This document shows positions 40,435 to 48,579 of a stretch of 64,000 nucleotides of DNA, piece after piece. Numbering within the stretch: the first letter of the stretch is position 1; the number at the start of each line of letters is the position of its first letter. Origin of the DNA: an uncultured Collinsella sp. (lineage in GTDB: Bacteria; Actinomycetota; Coriobacteriia; Coriobacteriales; Coriobacteriaceae). The notes below the pieces were generated by a model that was not told the DNA's origin, did not search any database, and was given only the letters and a program-made list of their open reading frames with translations. The stretch spans positions 1 to 64,000 of the forward strand of contig CABUSH010000003.1 in NCBI GenBank assembly GCA_902494195.1, in the 5' to 3' direction. The position numbers and the translations under genes were made by a program.

Positions 40435-41325
40435 CTACAGGGTTCGTCCGAGCCTGAGATCGAGCTCGGTTGTGGGGCAGGCTGCCTGTTCGTGCGGCTC
40501 GCAAGCGCCAAGGGCTCCAAAGCGATAGAGCGTTGCGGCGGGCGTGGTGTAGGCGAGCCGCAGCTGATGCTCGACAGGGGCACATCCGTCATTTTTGTAA
40601 TGAGCCGCGTAGTACTGCGCGATGCTGGCGTTCATCTCGCTGCCATTGCGATGGCGCTCAAACTGGCGTCTGCAGGTCTCGATGATCTTTGCTACCGACT
40701 TGGGTGCCGTCGCGGGAACAAGGGCGAGATAGCCCTCAAATAGCTCGTTGATGCTCAGGAGGCATAGCAGGTCGATCAGCGTCCTTATGGCTGCTCCCTC
40801 GGCAGAAAAATGCGCGGTCATGCGGTTATATCGGTTGCGGTCGACGATGGCCGCATGGGGTCTTGGAGTTTTCTGCCCTGTGGTCCCGGGCTTTTGCCGC
40901 GCCTGTGTATTGAGCTCGACGTTGCAGCGCTTGAGGCCGTCCAACGGAAGGAACAGTGCGGTGCGCAGGGTGTTCCGCTTGCTTTCGAGTTCATGACGCT
41001 CGTCGGGTTCCCATTCGAGCTTGAGTTTCGTGTCGAGCGCCGTAAGCATATGGGCTAGGCAGCCTACGGTAAGAACGTACGAATCGTTGTCGCGTTTTGG
41101 GGCATAGGGGTCTGTCAGCTTGCGAATGTCGGGGTCGCCCATGATCTTTGTGCAGCGCTTCAGCAGTTGAGGGTGGTCGGCCAAGATCGTCGCGAGCGGT
41201 AGCGACGCGTAGTTCTTGATGGTCGCGGCGGCAAAGGCGGCGTCATATTCGTTTGCATATGCTCGCTCAATGCGGGCATCCAGAATACTTTTCTTATCGC
41301 CGTCTTCAGCGTGGTGGTTTGTCAT
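40435..41325 (-). CDS. Hypothetical protein of the VirD4-ClpP module
   Basis: 296 aa with no family I recognise. Mostly helical and charged, with no signal peptide or membrane helix. N-terminus MTNHHAEDGDKKSILDARIERAY; ends LDLRLGRTL. First gene of a three-gene minus-strand unit; the ClpP-like gene starts 63 bases after its stop. TTGGAG precedes the ATG. The region upstream carries iteron-like repeats, so it might be a DNA-binding or mobilisation accessory protein (inference). Confidence 0.7.
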   Translation of the reverse strand: MTNHHAEDGDKKSILDARIERAYANEYDAAFAAATIKNYASLPLATILADHPQLLKRCTKIMGDPDIRKLTDPYAPKRDNDSYVLTVGCLAHMLTALDTKLKLEWEPDERHELESKRNTLRTALFLPLDGLKRCNVELNTQARQKPGTTGQKTPRPHAAIVDRNRYNRMTAHFSAEGAAIRTLIDLLCLLSINELFEGYLALVPATAPKSVAKIIETCRRQFERHRNGSEMNASIAQYYAAHYKNDGCAPVEHQLRLAYTTPAATLYRFGALGACEPHEQAACPTTELDLRLGRTL

Positions 41326-41341
41326 AGCTTCTCCAATCGGT

Positions 41342-41409
41342 TGATGTTCGTGCTGTTTGTTGATGTGTTGGTTGTCGTGAGTGATGTGCTTGCCGTGGGT
41401 GATGTGCTG
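41342..41409. repeat. Iteron-like direct repeats
   Basis: TGATGTGYT-type units begin at 41342 (degenerate), 41361, 41382 and 41400, at 18 to 21-bp spacing. They lie just upstream of the first gene of the VirD4-ClpP module, as for a binding site of a mobilisation or replication protein. Confidence 0.5.
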
Positions 41410-41930
41410 ACGTTGGGGTGCTATGCGGTTTTCAATGAGCCCGTGAGGCAGTTGCTGCAGGGGCGGGATGGAACGGCCCATGCAAGGCGGAAGGCATCGT
41501 GCTCAAAATCGAGACAGCAATGCCCTGGGTGCCTCACATGTGGCAGTTACCTCATTAAGTTGTCATTGCGTTTGGGGTTGAACTTTGCCGATCTTCTTTC
41601 TCTTACACGCTGAAAACTGAAACTGAATATGCTCGATCAAACGATGACCACCGGAGCGGTCATCTCTAAAGTACGTTCGTTTTGCTGATTTGACAAGAAC
41701 TAATTTTGAAATTTTTTCTACGGGATGAAATGAGGTCGGTGGGGCGACCGCGTTTAGCGTCGTCAGCTTTGTATGTAGTGACTCGGCGTATGGGACGGAG
41801 CGATTGCGCCCCACGGCTACACGCTGTTCATGTTCGAGACAATATGACTTTTTGCCCGTTGTAAACGGAGTCGCGATGGGTGTTCTGTATGATGGCTCAG
41901 ACAAGGTTGTTCAATGACAGGGAGGCATAT
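41410..41930. other. AT-richer intergenic region
   Basis: About 520 bases. A TTGACA (41690-41695) occurs but a matching -10 is unclear. The 113-codon minus-strand frame (41563-41904) has no ribosome-binding site or recognisable domain. No RNA gene was recognised. It may hold the promoter for the minus-strand module and for the HAD gene. Confidence 0.4.
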
Positions 41931-42773
41931 ATGGCAATCAAAGCCATCGCGATGGATATCGACGGTACGCTCACCAACGATCAGAAAGTGATTAGCCCGC
42001 GTACGCGCGAGAAGCTGCTCGCGGCGCAGGAGTCGGGCATTAAGCTCATCTTGGCTTCGGGCCGTCCCGCATGGGGACTGCACGCCTTGGCGCAGGAGCT
42101 CGACCTTCAAAACCATGACGGTCTGCTGGTTGCCTTTAATGGCGCGCATGTGGTCGACGCTCAGACCGATGAGGTCCTTTTTGACCAGGCTATGCCGGCT
42201 GACGAGCTGCACCGTCTGATTGATCACCTGCGTAATTTTGACGTGATCCCTATGATTTCGCTCGGTCGCGATTTGCATGTCGTGGATTCGTATCACTGCA
42301 TGATCACGCTGCCTGACGGCTCGCAGAAAAACATCGTCAAATACGAGCGCGATGCGTGCGATCTTAAGATTCGCGAGGTGGAGAGCCTGCATGAGGTCGC
42401 TGATGCTTATCCCGTGGACAAGCTGCTGACGGCGGGTGATCCGGCCTACCTGCAGGCGCATTACGAGGAAATGTATGCGCCCTTTACCCAGACGCTTTCG
42501 GGCATGTTTACGGCCGACTGGTACTTTGAGTACACGGCGCCCGGTATTGACAAGGCCCGCGCGCTCGAGGGTGCCCTGCCCAAGCTCGGCATCGATGCCA
42601 GCGAGGTCGTATCGTTTGGCGACGGCCAGAACGACAAATCCATGATTGAATGGGCCGGAACCGGTGTTGCCATGGGCAACGCCGTCGATGAGGTCAAAGC
42701 TGTGGCCCAGATGGTGACCGCCAATAATAACGAAGACGGCATTGCGGTGGCACTGGACAAGCTGCTGGGTTAG
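41931..42773 (+). CDS. Cof-type HAD phosphatase
   Basis: 280 aa. MDIDGTLTND (motif I), LASGRPAWG (motif II), GIDKARALEGAL (conserved Lys) and FGDGQNDKSMIEWAG (motif IV). A C2B cap lies in the middle. YidA-like sugar-phosphate phosphatase; substrate unknown. GGGAGG precedes the ATG. A terminator separates it from the next HAD gene. Confidence 0.9.
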   Translation: MAIKAIAMDIDGTLTNDQKVISPRTREKLLAAQESGIKLILASGRPAWGLHALAQELDLQNHDGLLVAFNGAHVVDAQTDEVLFDQAMPADELHRLIDHLRNFDVIPMISLGRDLHVVDSYHCMITLPDGSQKNIVKYERDACDLKIREVESLHEVADAYPVDKLLTAGDPAYLQAHYEEMYAPFTQTLSGMFTADWYFEYTAPGIDKARALEGALPKLGIDASEVVSFGDGQNDKSMIEWAGTGVAMGNAVDEVKAVAQMVTANNNEDGIAVALDKLLG

Positions 42774-42795
42774 AATCGCCGATAGTGCATGGCTC

Positions 42796-42821
42796 GGGCG
42801 TCCGCTTGCGGGCGCCCTTTT
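42796..42821 (+). terminator. Terminator between HAD genes
   Basis: Stem GGGCGTCCGC-TTGC-GGGCGCCC followed by TTTT. Confidence 0.7.
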
Positions 42822-42836
42822 GTTAGGGAGGGTGCC

Positions 42837-43496
42837 GTGTCCGCATTTCCGTTCGATGCCGTTATCTTTGACATGGACGGCGTGATTGTCGATACCGAGT
42901 ATTACTACCTGGGCGAGACCGCCGCGTTTGCCAAGGAGCTTGGGCTTAATCTGACTCAAGAGGAGTTAAATGGGCAGGTCGGTACTTCGCATCAGTTCTT
43001 CCTGCGTATGCTGGTCGATTGGTTTGAGCGCGCCGGTAAGGGGCATTTAACTGGCGAGGAAGCGTTGACCCGTTGGGACGAGTGGGCTCATAAGCGTCCG
43101 CGCGACTATCAGGCTTTGATTAACCCAGGCGCCGTGGATACGATTCGAGAGCTGCCGCGCCGCGGCGTTCGCGTGGCGCTTGCCAGCTCGTCTCCCATGG
43201 ATAGCATCGAGGAAGTGCTCGATGCGTGCGGGCTGTCGGATGCCTTTGAGTATGTGGTGAGCGGCGAGCAGTTTAAGGAGAGCAAGCCCGAGCCCGACAT
43301 CTACCTGCATGCGCTGGACCTGCTGGGGCTGCCCGCGAATCGCTGCTGCTGCGTCGAGGATTCGGTGCCTGGCATCACTGCCGGCAAGCGAGCCGGCCTG
43401 ACAGTCATTGCCAAGCGCGAGGAGCGCTTTGGCTTTAGCCAGGATGCCGCGGACAAGATTATCGACCAGCTGCCGGAGCTGCTCGCGCTTTCTTAG
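42837..43496 (+). CDS. HAD-IA phosphatase (beta-phosphoglucomutase-like)
   Basis: 219 aa. FDMDGVIVDTEYYY (motif I), LASSSPMD (motif II), KESKPEPDIY (motif III) and CCVEDSVPGITAGKRAGL (motif IV). A helical cap follows motif I. Sugar-phosphate phosphatase or phosphomutase, undetermined. GTG start after GGGAGG. The next gene is the GntR regulator of the catabolic cluster, after a terminator. Confidence 0.9.
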   Translation: MSAFPFDAVIFDMDGVIVDTEYYYLGETAAFAKELGLNLTQEELNGQVGTSHQFFLRMLVDWFERAGKGHLTGEEALTRWDEWAHKRPRDYQALINPGAVDTIRELPRRGVRVALASSSPMDSIEEVLDACGLSDAFEYVVSGEQFKESKPEPDIYLHALDLLGLPANRCCCVEDSVPGITAGKRAGLTVIAKREERFGFSQDAADKIIDQLPELLALS

Positions 43497-43580
43497 GAGT
43501 GAGGTAGTTGCGCGTTTTTCGGGTCTGATGAGTAAATACCCGACATTTTGGTGCGGTACCTAGCATACTTTAAGCTAATG

Positions 43581-43620
43581 CGGGCTTAAGGACTTGCTGA
43601 ATGCCCTTAAGCCCGTTTTA
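43581..43620 (+). terminator. Terminator before gntR
   Basis: CGGGCTTAAG (43581-43590) pairs with CTTAAGCCCG (43606-43615), followed by TTTTA. It separates the HAD gene from the regulator. Confidence 0.75.
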
Positions 43621-43646
43621 GACTTAATTGTGCTGGGAGAGGGTAT

Positions 43647-44390
43647 ATGCCACCGACTGAAGGGCTAACTGACGGTAAAGCAGCGATACCGCTGTACCAA
43701 CAGGTTATTGATATCATTAAAAACGAAATCAACTCCGGTGCCTACAAGGCGGGCGCGCGGATACCCAACGAATTCGAATTGGCTGAGAGCTATAAAGTTG
43801 GCCGCGTTACCGTGCGACGTGCTATTGAGGAGCTCGTTCAGCAGGGTTATCTAACGAAGCGACAGGGGAAAGGCACGTTTGTCAATGCCCCCAAGCTCAA
43901 GCGCAAGATTCGCCAGAAGGATGACGTTCAGAGTTTTTCGGACGCATGCCGCGTTAACGGAATGGAGCCGGGGGCGTGCGTCATTTCGAGAAAGATACTG
44001 CCGGCAGATTCTACCGAAGCGCAGTTCTTTGGTGTTCCCGTTGGAACTGATTTGATTTGCGTTGAGCGTGTACGTACTGCCGATGGAGTCCCCGTCATGC
44101 TCGAGAACAACATATACGTTTACGAGGACAACGCCTATCTATCAACGGCACCTCTATCTAACCAATCCATTTTTGAGTTCGTGCGCAACCGAACGGGCCG
44201 CACGCCCGCGTTTACCGACCCGTGCACGCTCGAGATCGCGTGCGCGTCGCCCGAGGTCGCTCGGCTGTTGACAGTTCCCGTTGGCGAACCCTTGTTTTAT
44301 ATGGAAGCCTTCTTTTTCGATGAGCAGCGGCGGCCGTTTATCATCGGTCGTCAGCGGATCGTTGGGTCTCGCTACGTTTTTGACATCTAG
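43647..44390 (+). CDS. GntR/HutC-family regulator (UTRA domain)
   Basis: 247 aa. N-terminal GntR winged helix (about 15-80: PLYQQVIDIIKNEI...GRVTVRRAIEELVQQGYLTKRQGKGTFV) and a C-terminal UTRA effector domain (about 95-245). HutC-type proteins sense small carboxylates, amino acids or sugar derivatives. GGGAGAGG precedes the ATG. It precedes the ten-gene catabolic operon and most likely represses it, acting at the palindrome at 44544-44566 (inference). Confidence 0.92.
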   Translation: MPPTEGLTDGKAAIPLYQQVIDIIKNEINSGAYKAGARIPNEFELAESYKVGRVTVRRAIEELVQQGYLTKRQGKGTFVNAPKLKRKIRQKDDVQSFSDACRVNGMEPGACVISRKILPADSTEAQFFGVPVGTDLICVERVRTADGVPVMLENNIYVYEDNAYLSTAPLSNQSIFEFVRNRTGRTPAFTDPCTLEIACASPEVARLLTVPVGEPLFYMEAFFFDEQRRPFIIGRQRIVGSRYVFDI

Positions 44391-44400
44391 GACATTGCGA

Positions 44401-44440
44401 ATGGAAGCGCCCGGTGGATCATCTCACCGGGCGTTTCCAT
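44401..44440 (+). repeat. Inverted repeat after gntR
   Basis: 16-bp arms (44401-44416, 44425-44440) with one mismatch and an 8-base loop, 10 bases after the gntR stop. There is no T-run, so it may be a terminator remnant or regulatory hairpin. Confidence 0.5.
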
Positions 44441-44500
44441 ACCGTTCACGGCGCGAACACAACCGTTCAACCGCGTTGCGGCAATCAGTTTGAAATTATC

Positions 44501-44566
44501 TTGATGAAGGAAAAAGCTGCTGGTAATCTATGGGACGTCATAGAACGTTTGCCTTATGCAAACGTT
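44501..44566 (+). promoter_or_regulatory. Promoter and palindromic operator of the catabolic operon
   Basis: TTGATG (44501-44506), 17-bp spacer, TAATCT (44524-44529). The predicted start (about 44536) is followed by a perfect 9-bp inverted repeat, AACGTTTGC-CTTAT-GCAAACGTT (44544-44566), a classic repressor position. The YfcC gene starts 42 bases later. Confidence 0.7.
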
Positions 44567-44608
44567 GAAGCGAGATGCGATGCAGTCTCGAGTTCTTTGG
44601 AGGTATCT

Positions 44609-46072
44609 ATGTCAGATACGAAGGCGAAGAAGACAAACAGACGTTTTAAGTTCAAATTACCGCATGTCTATACGATCATGTTCTTGCTGATCGTTGTCTT
44701 TGCGGTCCTGACTTGGATCGTTCCCTCTGGTCAGTATCAGCGCAAGACGATTTCGACAGCGGCGGGCGAGCGTGAAGTCGCCGTTGCTGGAACCTATGAA
44801 CAGGTCGATAAGAACTACACCGATTCCGAGACCAGCGAGACCATCAATCTGGGCCAGGATATCTTCGCGGTTCTGCAAGCGCCCACCAAGGGTATCCAAG
44901 AGGCTGCCGACGTCGTTGCGTTCGTCTTATTGATTGGCGGATCGTTCGCGATCATCACCAAGACCAACGCTTTGAATGCCGGCATGAGCCGTGTGATTAA
45001 AAAGCTCAAGAACAAGGACATCCTCATCATTCCCATCACGATGACATTGCTGTCCATTTGCGGCACTACGTTTGGTATGTCTGAGGAAGCCCTGCCGTTC
45101 TATGCCATCTTCATTCCCATCATGATGGGTATCGGTTATGACTCGATGACGGCATTCATCATCTGCTTCCTTGGTCCTAACCTGGGATATTGTGCTTCGA
45201 CCATCGACCCGTTTAATGTTTTGATCGCCCAAGGCATCATTGGCATCGAGGGTAATCCGCAACTGTGGCTGCGCGCCGTTTCTTGGGTCATCTTCACTGC
45301 CGTCGGTATCGCATGGGCCATGCGCTACGCCATGCGCGTCAAGAAAAACCCCGAGTCGTCCATTGTGTACGAGGACGATAAGCTCAAGCGTATTGAGTTT
45401 TCCGTGACCGATGCCTCCATCGAGGAAGAGTTCACTATCCGTCAGAAGCTCGTGCTTATCGATTTTGCTTGCGGTATGGGCATTATCGTCTGGGGTCTTG
45501 TTACCCAGGGCTGGTACATGAATGAGATTTCCGCCGTGTTCCTTGGCATGGGCTTGCTTGCCGGTATCCTGGGCGGTCTTGACCAGCAGACGATCGCAGA
45601 GGAGTTCGTTAAGGGTCTCGCCGACTTTGCGTACGCTGCCATCGTTATCGGTATCGCTCGCGGTATTCTGGTCATCGCCGAGGGCGGTATGATCATCGAC
45701 ACCATCCTCCAGGCGCTCGCTACCGCGCTTGCCGGTGCACCCGCCGCCGTCTACACCACGTTTATGTATATCGTCCTTGGCCTGCTCTCTTTGCTGGTTC
45801 CCTCGAGTTCTGGCCTGGCGGCGCTCACCATGCCCGTTATGGGCCCCCTGACCGAGCTCATGGGCCTCAATCCCGAGGCGGCCGTCACCGCGCTCCAGTT
45901 TGCCAACCAGACCATCAACACCATCAGCCCCGTGGCGGGCATGACGGTCGCCGGTCTTGCCGTGGCTAGGATTTCGTTTGGCCAATGGTGGAAGACCATT
46001 TGGAAGTTCTTCATTTTCATGGTCGTCTTTGGCCTGATCGTAACGGCAATCTCTGGCATGCTTCCGGCGTAG
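44609..46072 (+). CDS. YfcC-family carrier
   Basis: 487 aa. Polytopic membrane protein of the YfcC/C4-dicarboxylate (DcuC-like) carrier family, with about 11-12 helices. Recognisable segments are the N-terminal helix and WIVPSGQYQRK, SICGTTFGMSEEALPFYAIFIPIMMGIGYDSMTA, and LVPSSSGLAALTMPVMGPLTELMG. Members are proton- or sodium-linked importers of amino acids, peptides or carboxylates. GGAGG before the ATG at 44609; the frame upstream is not coding. First gene after the operator, so it probably imports the cluster's substrate. Confidence 0.88.
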   Translation: MSDTKAKKTNRRFKFKLPHVYTIMFLLIVVFAVLTWIVPSGQYQRKTISTAAGEREVAVAGTYEQVDKNYTDSETSETINLGQDIFAVLQAPTKGIQEAADVVAFVLLIGGSFAIITKTNALNAGMSRVIKKLKNKDILIIPITMTLLSICGTTFGMSEEALPFYAIFIPIMMGIGYDSMTAFIICFLGPNLGYCASTIDPFNVLIAQGIIGIEGNPQLWLRAVSWVIFTAVGIAWAMRYAMRVKKNPESSIVYEDDKLKRIEFSVTDASIEEEFTIRQKLVLIDFACGMGIIVWGLVTQGWYMNEISAVFLGMGLLAGILGGLDQQTIAEEFVKGLADFAYAAIVIGIARGILVIAEGGMIIDTILQALATALAGAPAAVYTTFMYIVLGLLSLLVPSSSGLAALTMPVMGPLTELMGLNPEAAVTALQFANQTINTISPVAGMTVAGLAVARISFGQWWKTIWKFFIFMVVFGLIVTAISGMLPA

Positions 46073-46081
46073 GTGGTTGTG

Positions 46082-47665
46082 ATGTCTGATCGTTTGACGG
46101 TCCTGAAGTCTAAGAGCGTCTTTACCGGTACGGGGGACCTGCCGTTTGAAGGTTTCGTAGCGGTCCGTGGCAATCGAATTGAGGCTGTTGGCACCAAGTT
46201 TGAGGTAGCTTCGTATTTGACCCAGGCGGATGAGGTAGTTGACCTGGGCAACCGCACCGTCATGTCCGGCCTGATCGATGTGCATACCTTCTATACGGGC
46301 TGGGCACTGCGGACGTTGGGGTCTGATCTGTCCGGCATCGATGATGCCAAAGAGGCCGTGTCGCTCTTGCGTGCATGGAAAGAAGATCATCCGGATTGCG
46401 CGGCGGCTTTTGGCCACAACCTTCCCGAAACGTTGGCATCGGATGCCGAGAACGCAAATACGGCAGCTGTGTTTGGCGATTGTTTTGGCGATATCCCTGT
46501 CGTTTGCTTTACACCGGGTGCGGAGACCTGTGTTCTCAATGCTGCCGCCAGTGCGCGATACGGCTTTACACCCCAGGCGTGCTATGCCGAGAAGATCTGG
46601 CGCATGATGAGCGATTTCCTCGCGCTGCCCGAGGTGCGTGCCGGGTATTCGGACTACATGAGCATGCTTAACGAGCGCGGCGTTACCGCCATCAAGGAAA
46701 TGGCGTTTGATGACTACTACGGCTTTGCCGACGAAATGGCTCGCCGTGAGGAATCTGGTGAGCTGACGGTTCGCGTCTCTATGATGTCGCAGCCGGTGGG
46801 CGCCGGTGCAAATCTGGCATATGCCCGCGAGGCGCGAGAGCGCTTCCGGGGACCGTTCGTTCGTTTTTCTGGCTTCAACCGTATGACCGATCGCGGCGTA
46901 TGGGCGGGGCTTGCCGAGATGATAGACCCCTATGAGGACTCGGCCGATGCGGGCGCTGCCGGCAAGACGGTCGTCGAGGAGCCAGAGTGGGATCTGATTG
47001 AGAACGAGCTGCGTGCAATTGATGCTGACGGCTTCCGATATTCCTTGCATTGCCAGGGCGATGGCGCCGTTCGTCGCACCGTGGCGCTCTATGCCTCGCT
47101 GCCTCGAGACGAGCATGGACGGATGCTTCGTCGCCATGCGATTACCGATCTCGAGAACTCTGACCCGACCGATCTTGTCAAGTTTGGCAAGTTAGGTGGA
47201 ATTTGCGAGGTCTATCCGCAGATTCTGACGCTGGACCGGCGCGAGGATTGCCTGTCGATGATGCGTCGACAAATTGGCGAGACGCGACTTTTGCACAGCT
47301 GGAATCGCCGCGGCATGGAAGATTCCGGATGCACAGTGTGCTGCGGCACGGATTTGCCGCTGTTGATTCCGAGCTTGGGCGAGTCAATCTACAGTGCGTG
47401 CGGCGGATACTTCGACGACGGACTGCCCGTGAATGAGGTCAACACGCTGACGCTTGTCGAGCTCTTGTGCGCTTGGACTGCCGGGGGCGCGTACGACCTG
47501 ATGCGCGAAGACGAGCTGGGTACGCTTGAGGTTGGCAAGCTTGCCGATATCTGCGCGCTCGATCGGGATGTGTTCGACCTCGATTATCGCGACGCACGTG
47601 ATCTTGCGGTTGACATGACGATGTCGGACGGACAAATCGTGTTCGATCGAAATAAGGAGGCATAA
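46082..47665 (+). CDS. Amidohydrolase (YtcJ/Amidohydro_3-like), altered metal site
   Basis: 527 aa. Metallo-dependent TIM-barrel hydrolase: GLIDVHTFYTG sits where family members have HxH, and here the second His is Phe. Also SLHCQGDGAVRRTV, RRHAITDLE and CCGTDLPLL with a conserved Asp, and ADICALDRDVF near the end. Predicted to release an amine or acid from an N-substituted compound, although the altered HxH could mean a different metal arrangement. It starts 9 bases after the carrier stop with TAGGTGG upstream, so it is part of the operon. Confidence 0.82.
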   Translation: MSDRLTVLKSKSVFTGTGDLPFEGFVAVRGNRIEAVGTKFEVASYLTQADEVVDLGNRTVMSGLIDVHTFYTGWALRTLGSDLSGIDDAKEAVSLLRAWKEDHPDCAAAFGHNLPETLASDAENANTAAVFGDCFGDIPVVCFTPGAETCVLNAAASARYGFTPQACYAEKIWRMMSDFLALPEVRAGYSDYMSMLNERGVTAIKEMAFDDYYGFADEMARREESGELTVRVSMMSQPVGAGANLAYAREARERFRGPFVRFSGFNRMTDRGVWAGLAEMIDPYEDSADAGAAGKTVVEEPEWDLIENELRAIDADGFRYSLHCQGDGAVRRTVALYASLPRDEHGRMLRRHAITDLENSDPTDLVKFGKLGGICEVYPQILTLDRREDCLSMMRRQIGETRLLHSWNRRGMEDSGCTVCCGTDLPLLIPSLGESIYSACGGYFDDGLPVNEVNTLTLVELLCAWTAGGAYDLMREDELGTLEVGKLADICALDRDVFDLDYRDARDLAVDMTMSDGQIVFDRNKEA

Positions 47666-47666
47666 G

Positions 47667-48518
47667 ATGCCTGAATCCAAACCGACGCTGCGCCGCGAGC
47701 AGATTGCGGGCATGAATATCCACTACATCATGTGGTCGCTCGATTACTTCCTTGATGTGCAGCAGCGCTTGGGCTTTGAGTCCATTGAGCTGTGGTGCGC
47801 GGAGCCGCATGTGACACTCGACCACACGGGCTACTTTGAGGCTGAGGTCCTGGCGAAAAAGGCTGCAGACCGTGGGCTTAGGTATCGTACTCTGTGCCCC
47901 GAGAATGTTGTCTATCCTTGGCAGTACTGCGCACGCAAACCGCTGCATGAGCAGCGCAGCCTGGCGTACTTTAAGCACGGCATTGAGCTTGCCGAGGTAC
48001 TTGGGTGCGACCGTATGTCCGTCAACTCGGGCTGGGGCGACTGGGACGAGGACCGCGAGGAAGCCTGGAAGCGCAGCCGCGAGCACTTGTCCATTCTGGC
48101 GGAGTATGCCGGCGAACACGGTCTGGTGCTTACGATGGAAAGCCTGCGTCCCGAGGAGAGCAACCTTGTGACGACGGTTTCCGATGCGAGGCGCATGATT
48201 GACGAGGTCGCGAGCCCGTACTTACAGCCCATGGTTGATACAACCGCGATGGGCGTTGCAGGCGAGACGCTCGAGGACTGGTTTGCCGCCTTTGGTGATG
48301 GGGCAATTCACGAGATGCACTTTATCGACGGTGACCCGTATGGCCATCTGGTGTGGGGCGATGGCAAGCACGATATGGACGCCTTCGTCGCCACGCTCAA
48401 CGCCCATGGTTTCGACGGCATGCTGGGCCAGGAAATCACGGACGGTCGTTACTACGATGATCCGGCGGCGGCAGATGCCAAGAACATGGCCGCATTCGAG
48501 AAATATCTGATTGACTAA
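47667..48518 (+). CDS. FrlC-like sugar epimerase (TIM barrel)
   Basis: 283 aa. Xylose-isomerase-like TIM barrel of the AP-endonuclease-2/FrlC type. Metal ligands are visible in LTMESLRPEES (Glu), PMVDTTAMG (Asp), HEMHFIDGDPYGHLVWGDG (His) and MLGQEITDG (Glu). FrlC is known to interconvert psicoselysine and fructoselysine. Its start follows the previous stop by 1 base and GGAGG lies upstream. Predicted to epimerise the imported sugar adduct before phosphorylation. Confidence 0.83.
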   Translation: MPESKPTLRREQIAGMNIHYIMWSLDYFLDVQQRLGFESIELWCAEPHVTLDHTGYFEAEVLAKKAADRGLRYRTLCPENVVYPWQYCARKPLHEQRSLAYFKHGIELAEVLGCDRMSVNSGWGDWDEDREEAWKRSREHLSILAEYAGEHGLVLTMESLRPEESNLVTTVSDARRMIDEVASPYLQPMVDTTAMGVAGETLEDWFAAFGDGAIHEMHFIDGDPYGHLVWGDGKHDMDAFVATLNAHGFDGMLGQEITDGRYYDDPAAADAKNMAAFEKYLID

Positions 48519-48579
48519 AACAACTATCGGCCACGCAGCCAACGTCATTGATTGCGGCCAAACAAGAAAGGAACTGGAT

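Noticed and set aside
41311..41613. 100-codon + frame over the iteron-like repeats
   Set aside because: Overlaps the start of the minus-strand gene and the repeats; its repetitive Val/Leu sequence comes from the repeat units.
41563..41904. 113-codon minus-strand frame
   Set aside because: No ribosome-binding site, no domain, and an intergenic-type base composition.
44927..47137. 736-codon minus-strand frame in the catabolic operon
   Set aside because: Antisense to the carrier and amidohydrolase genes, which have clear families; no start site.
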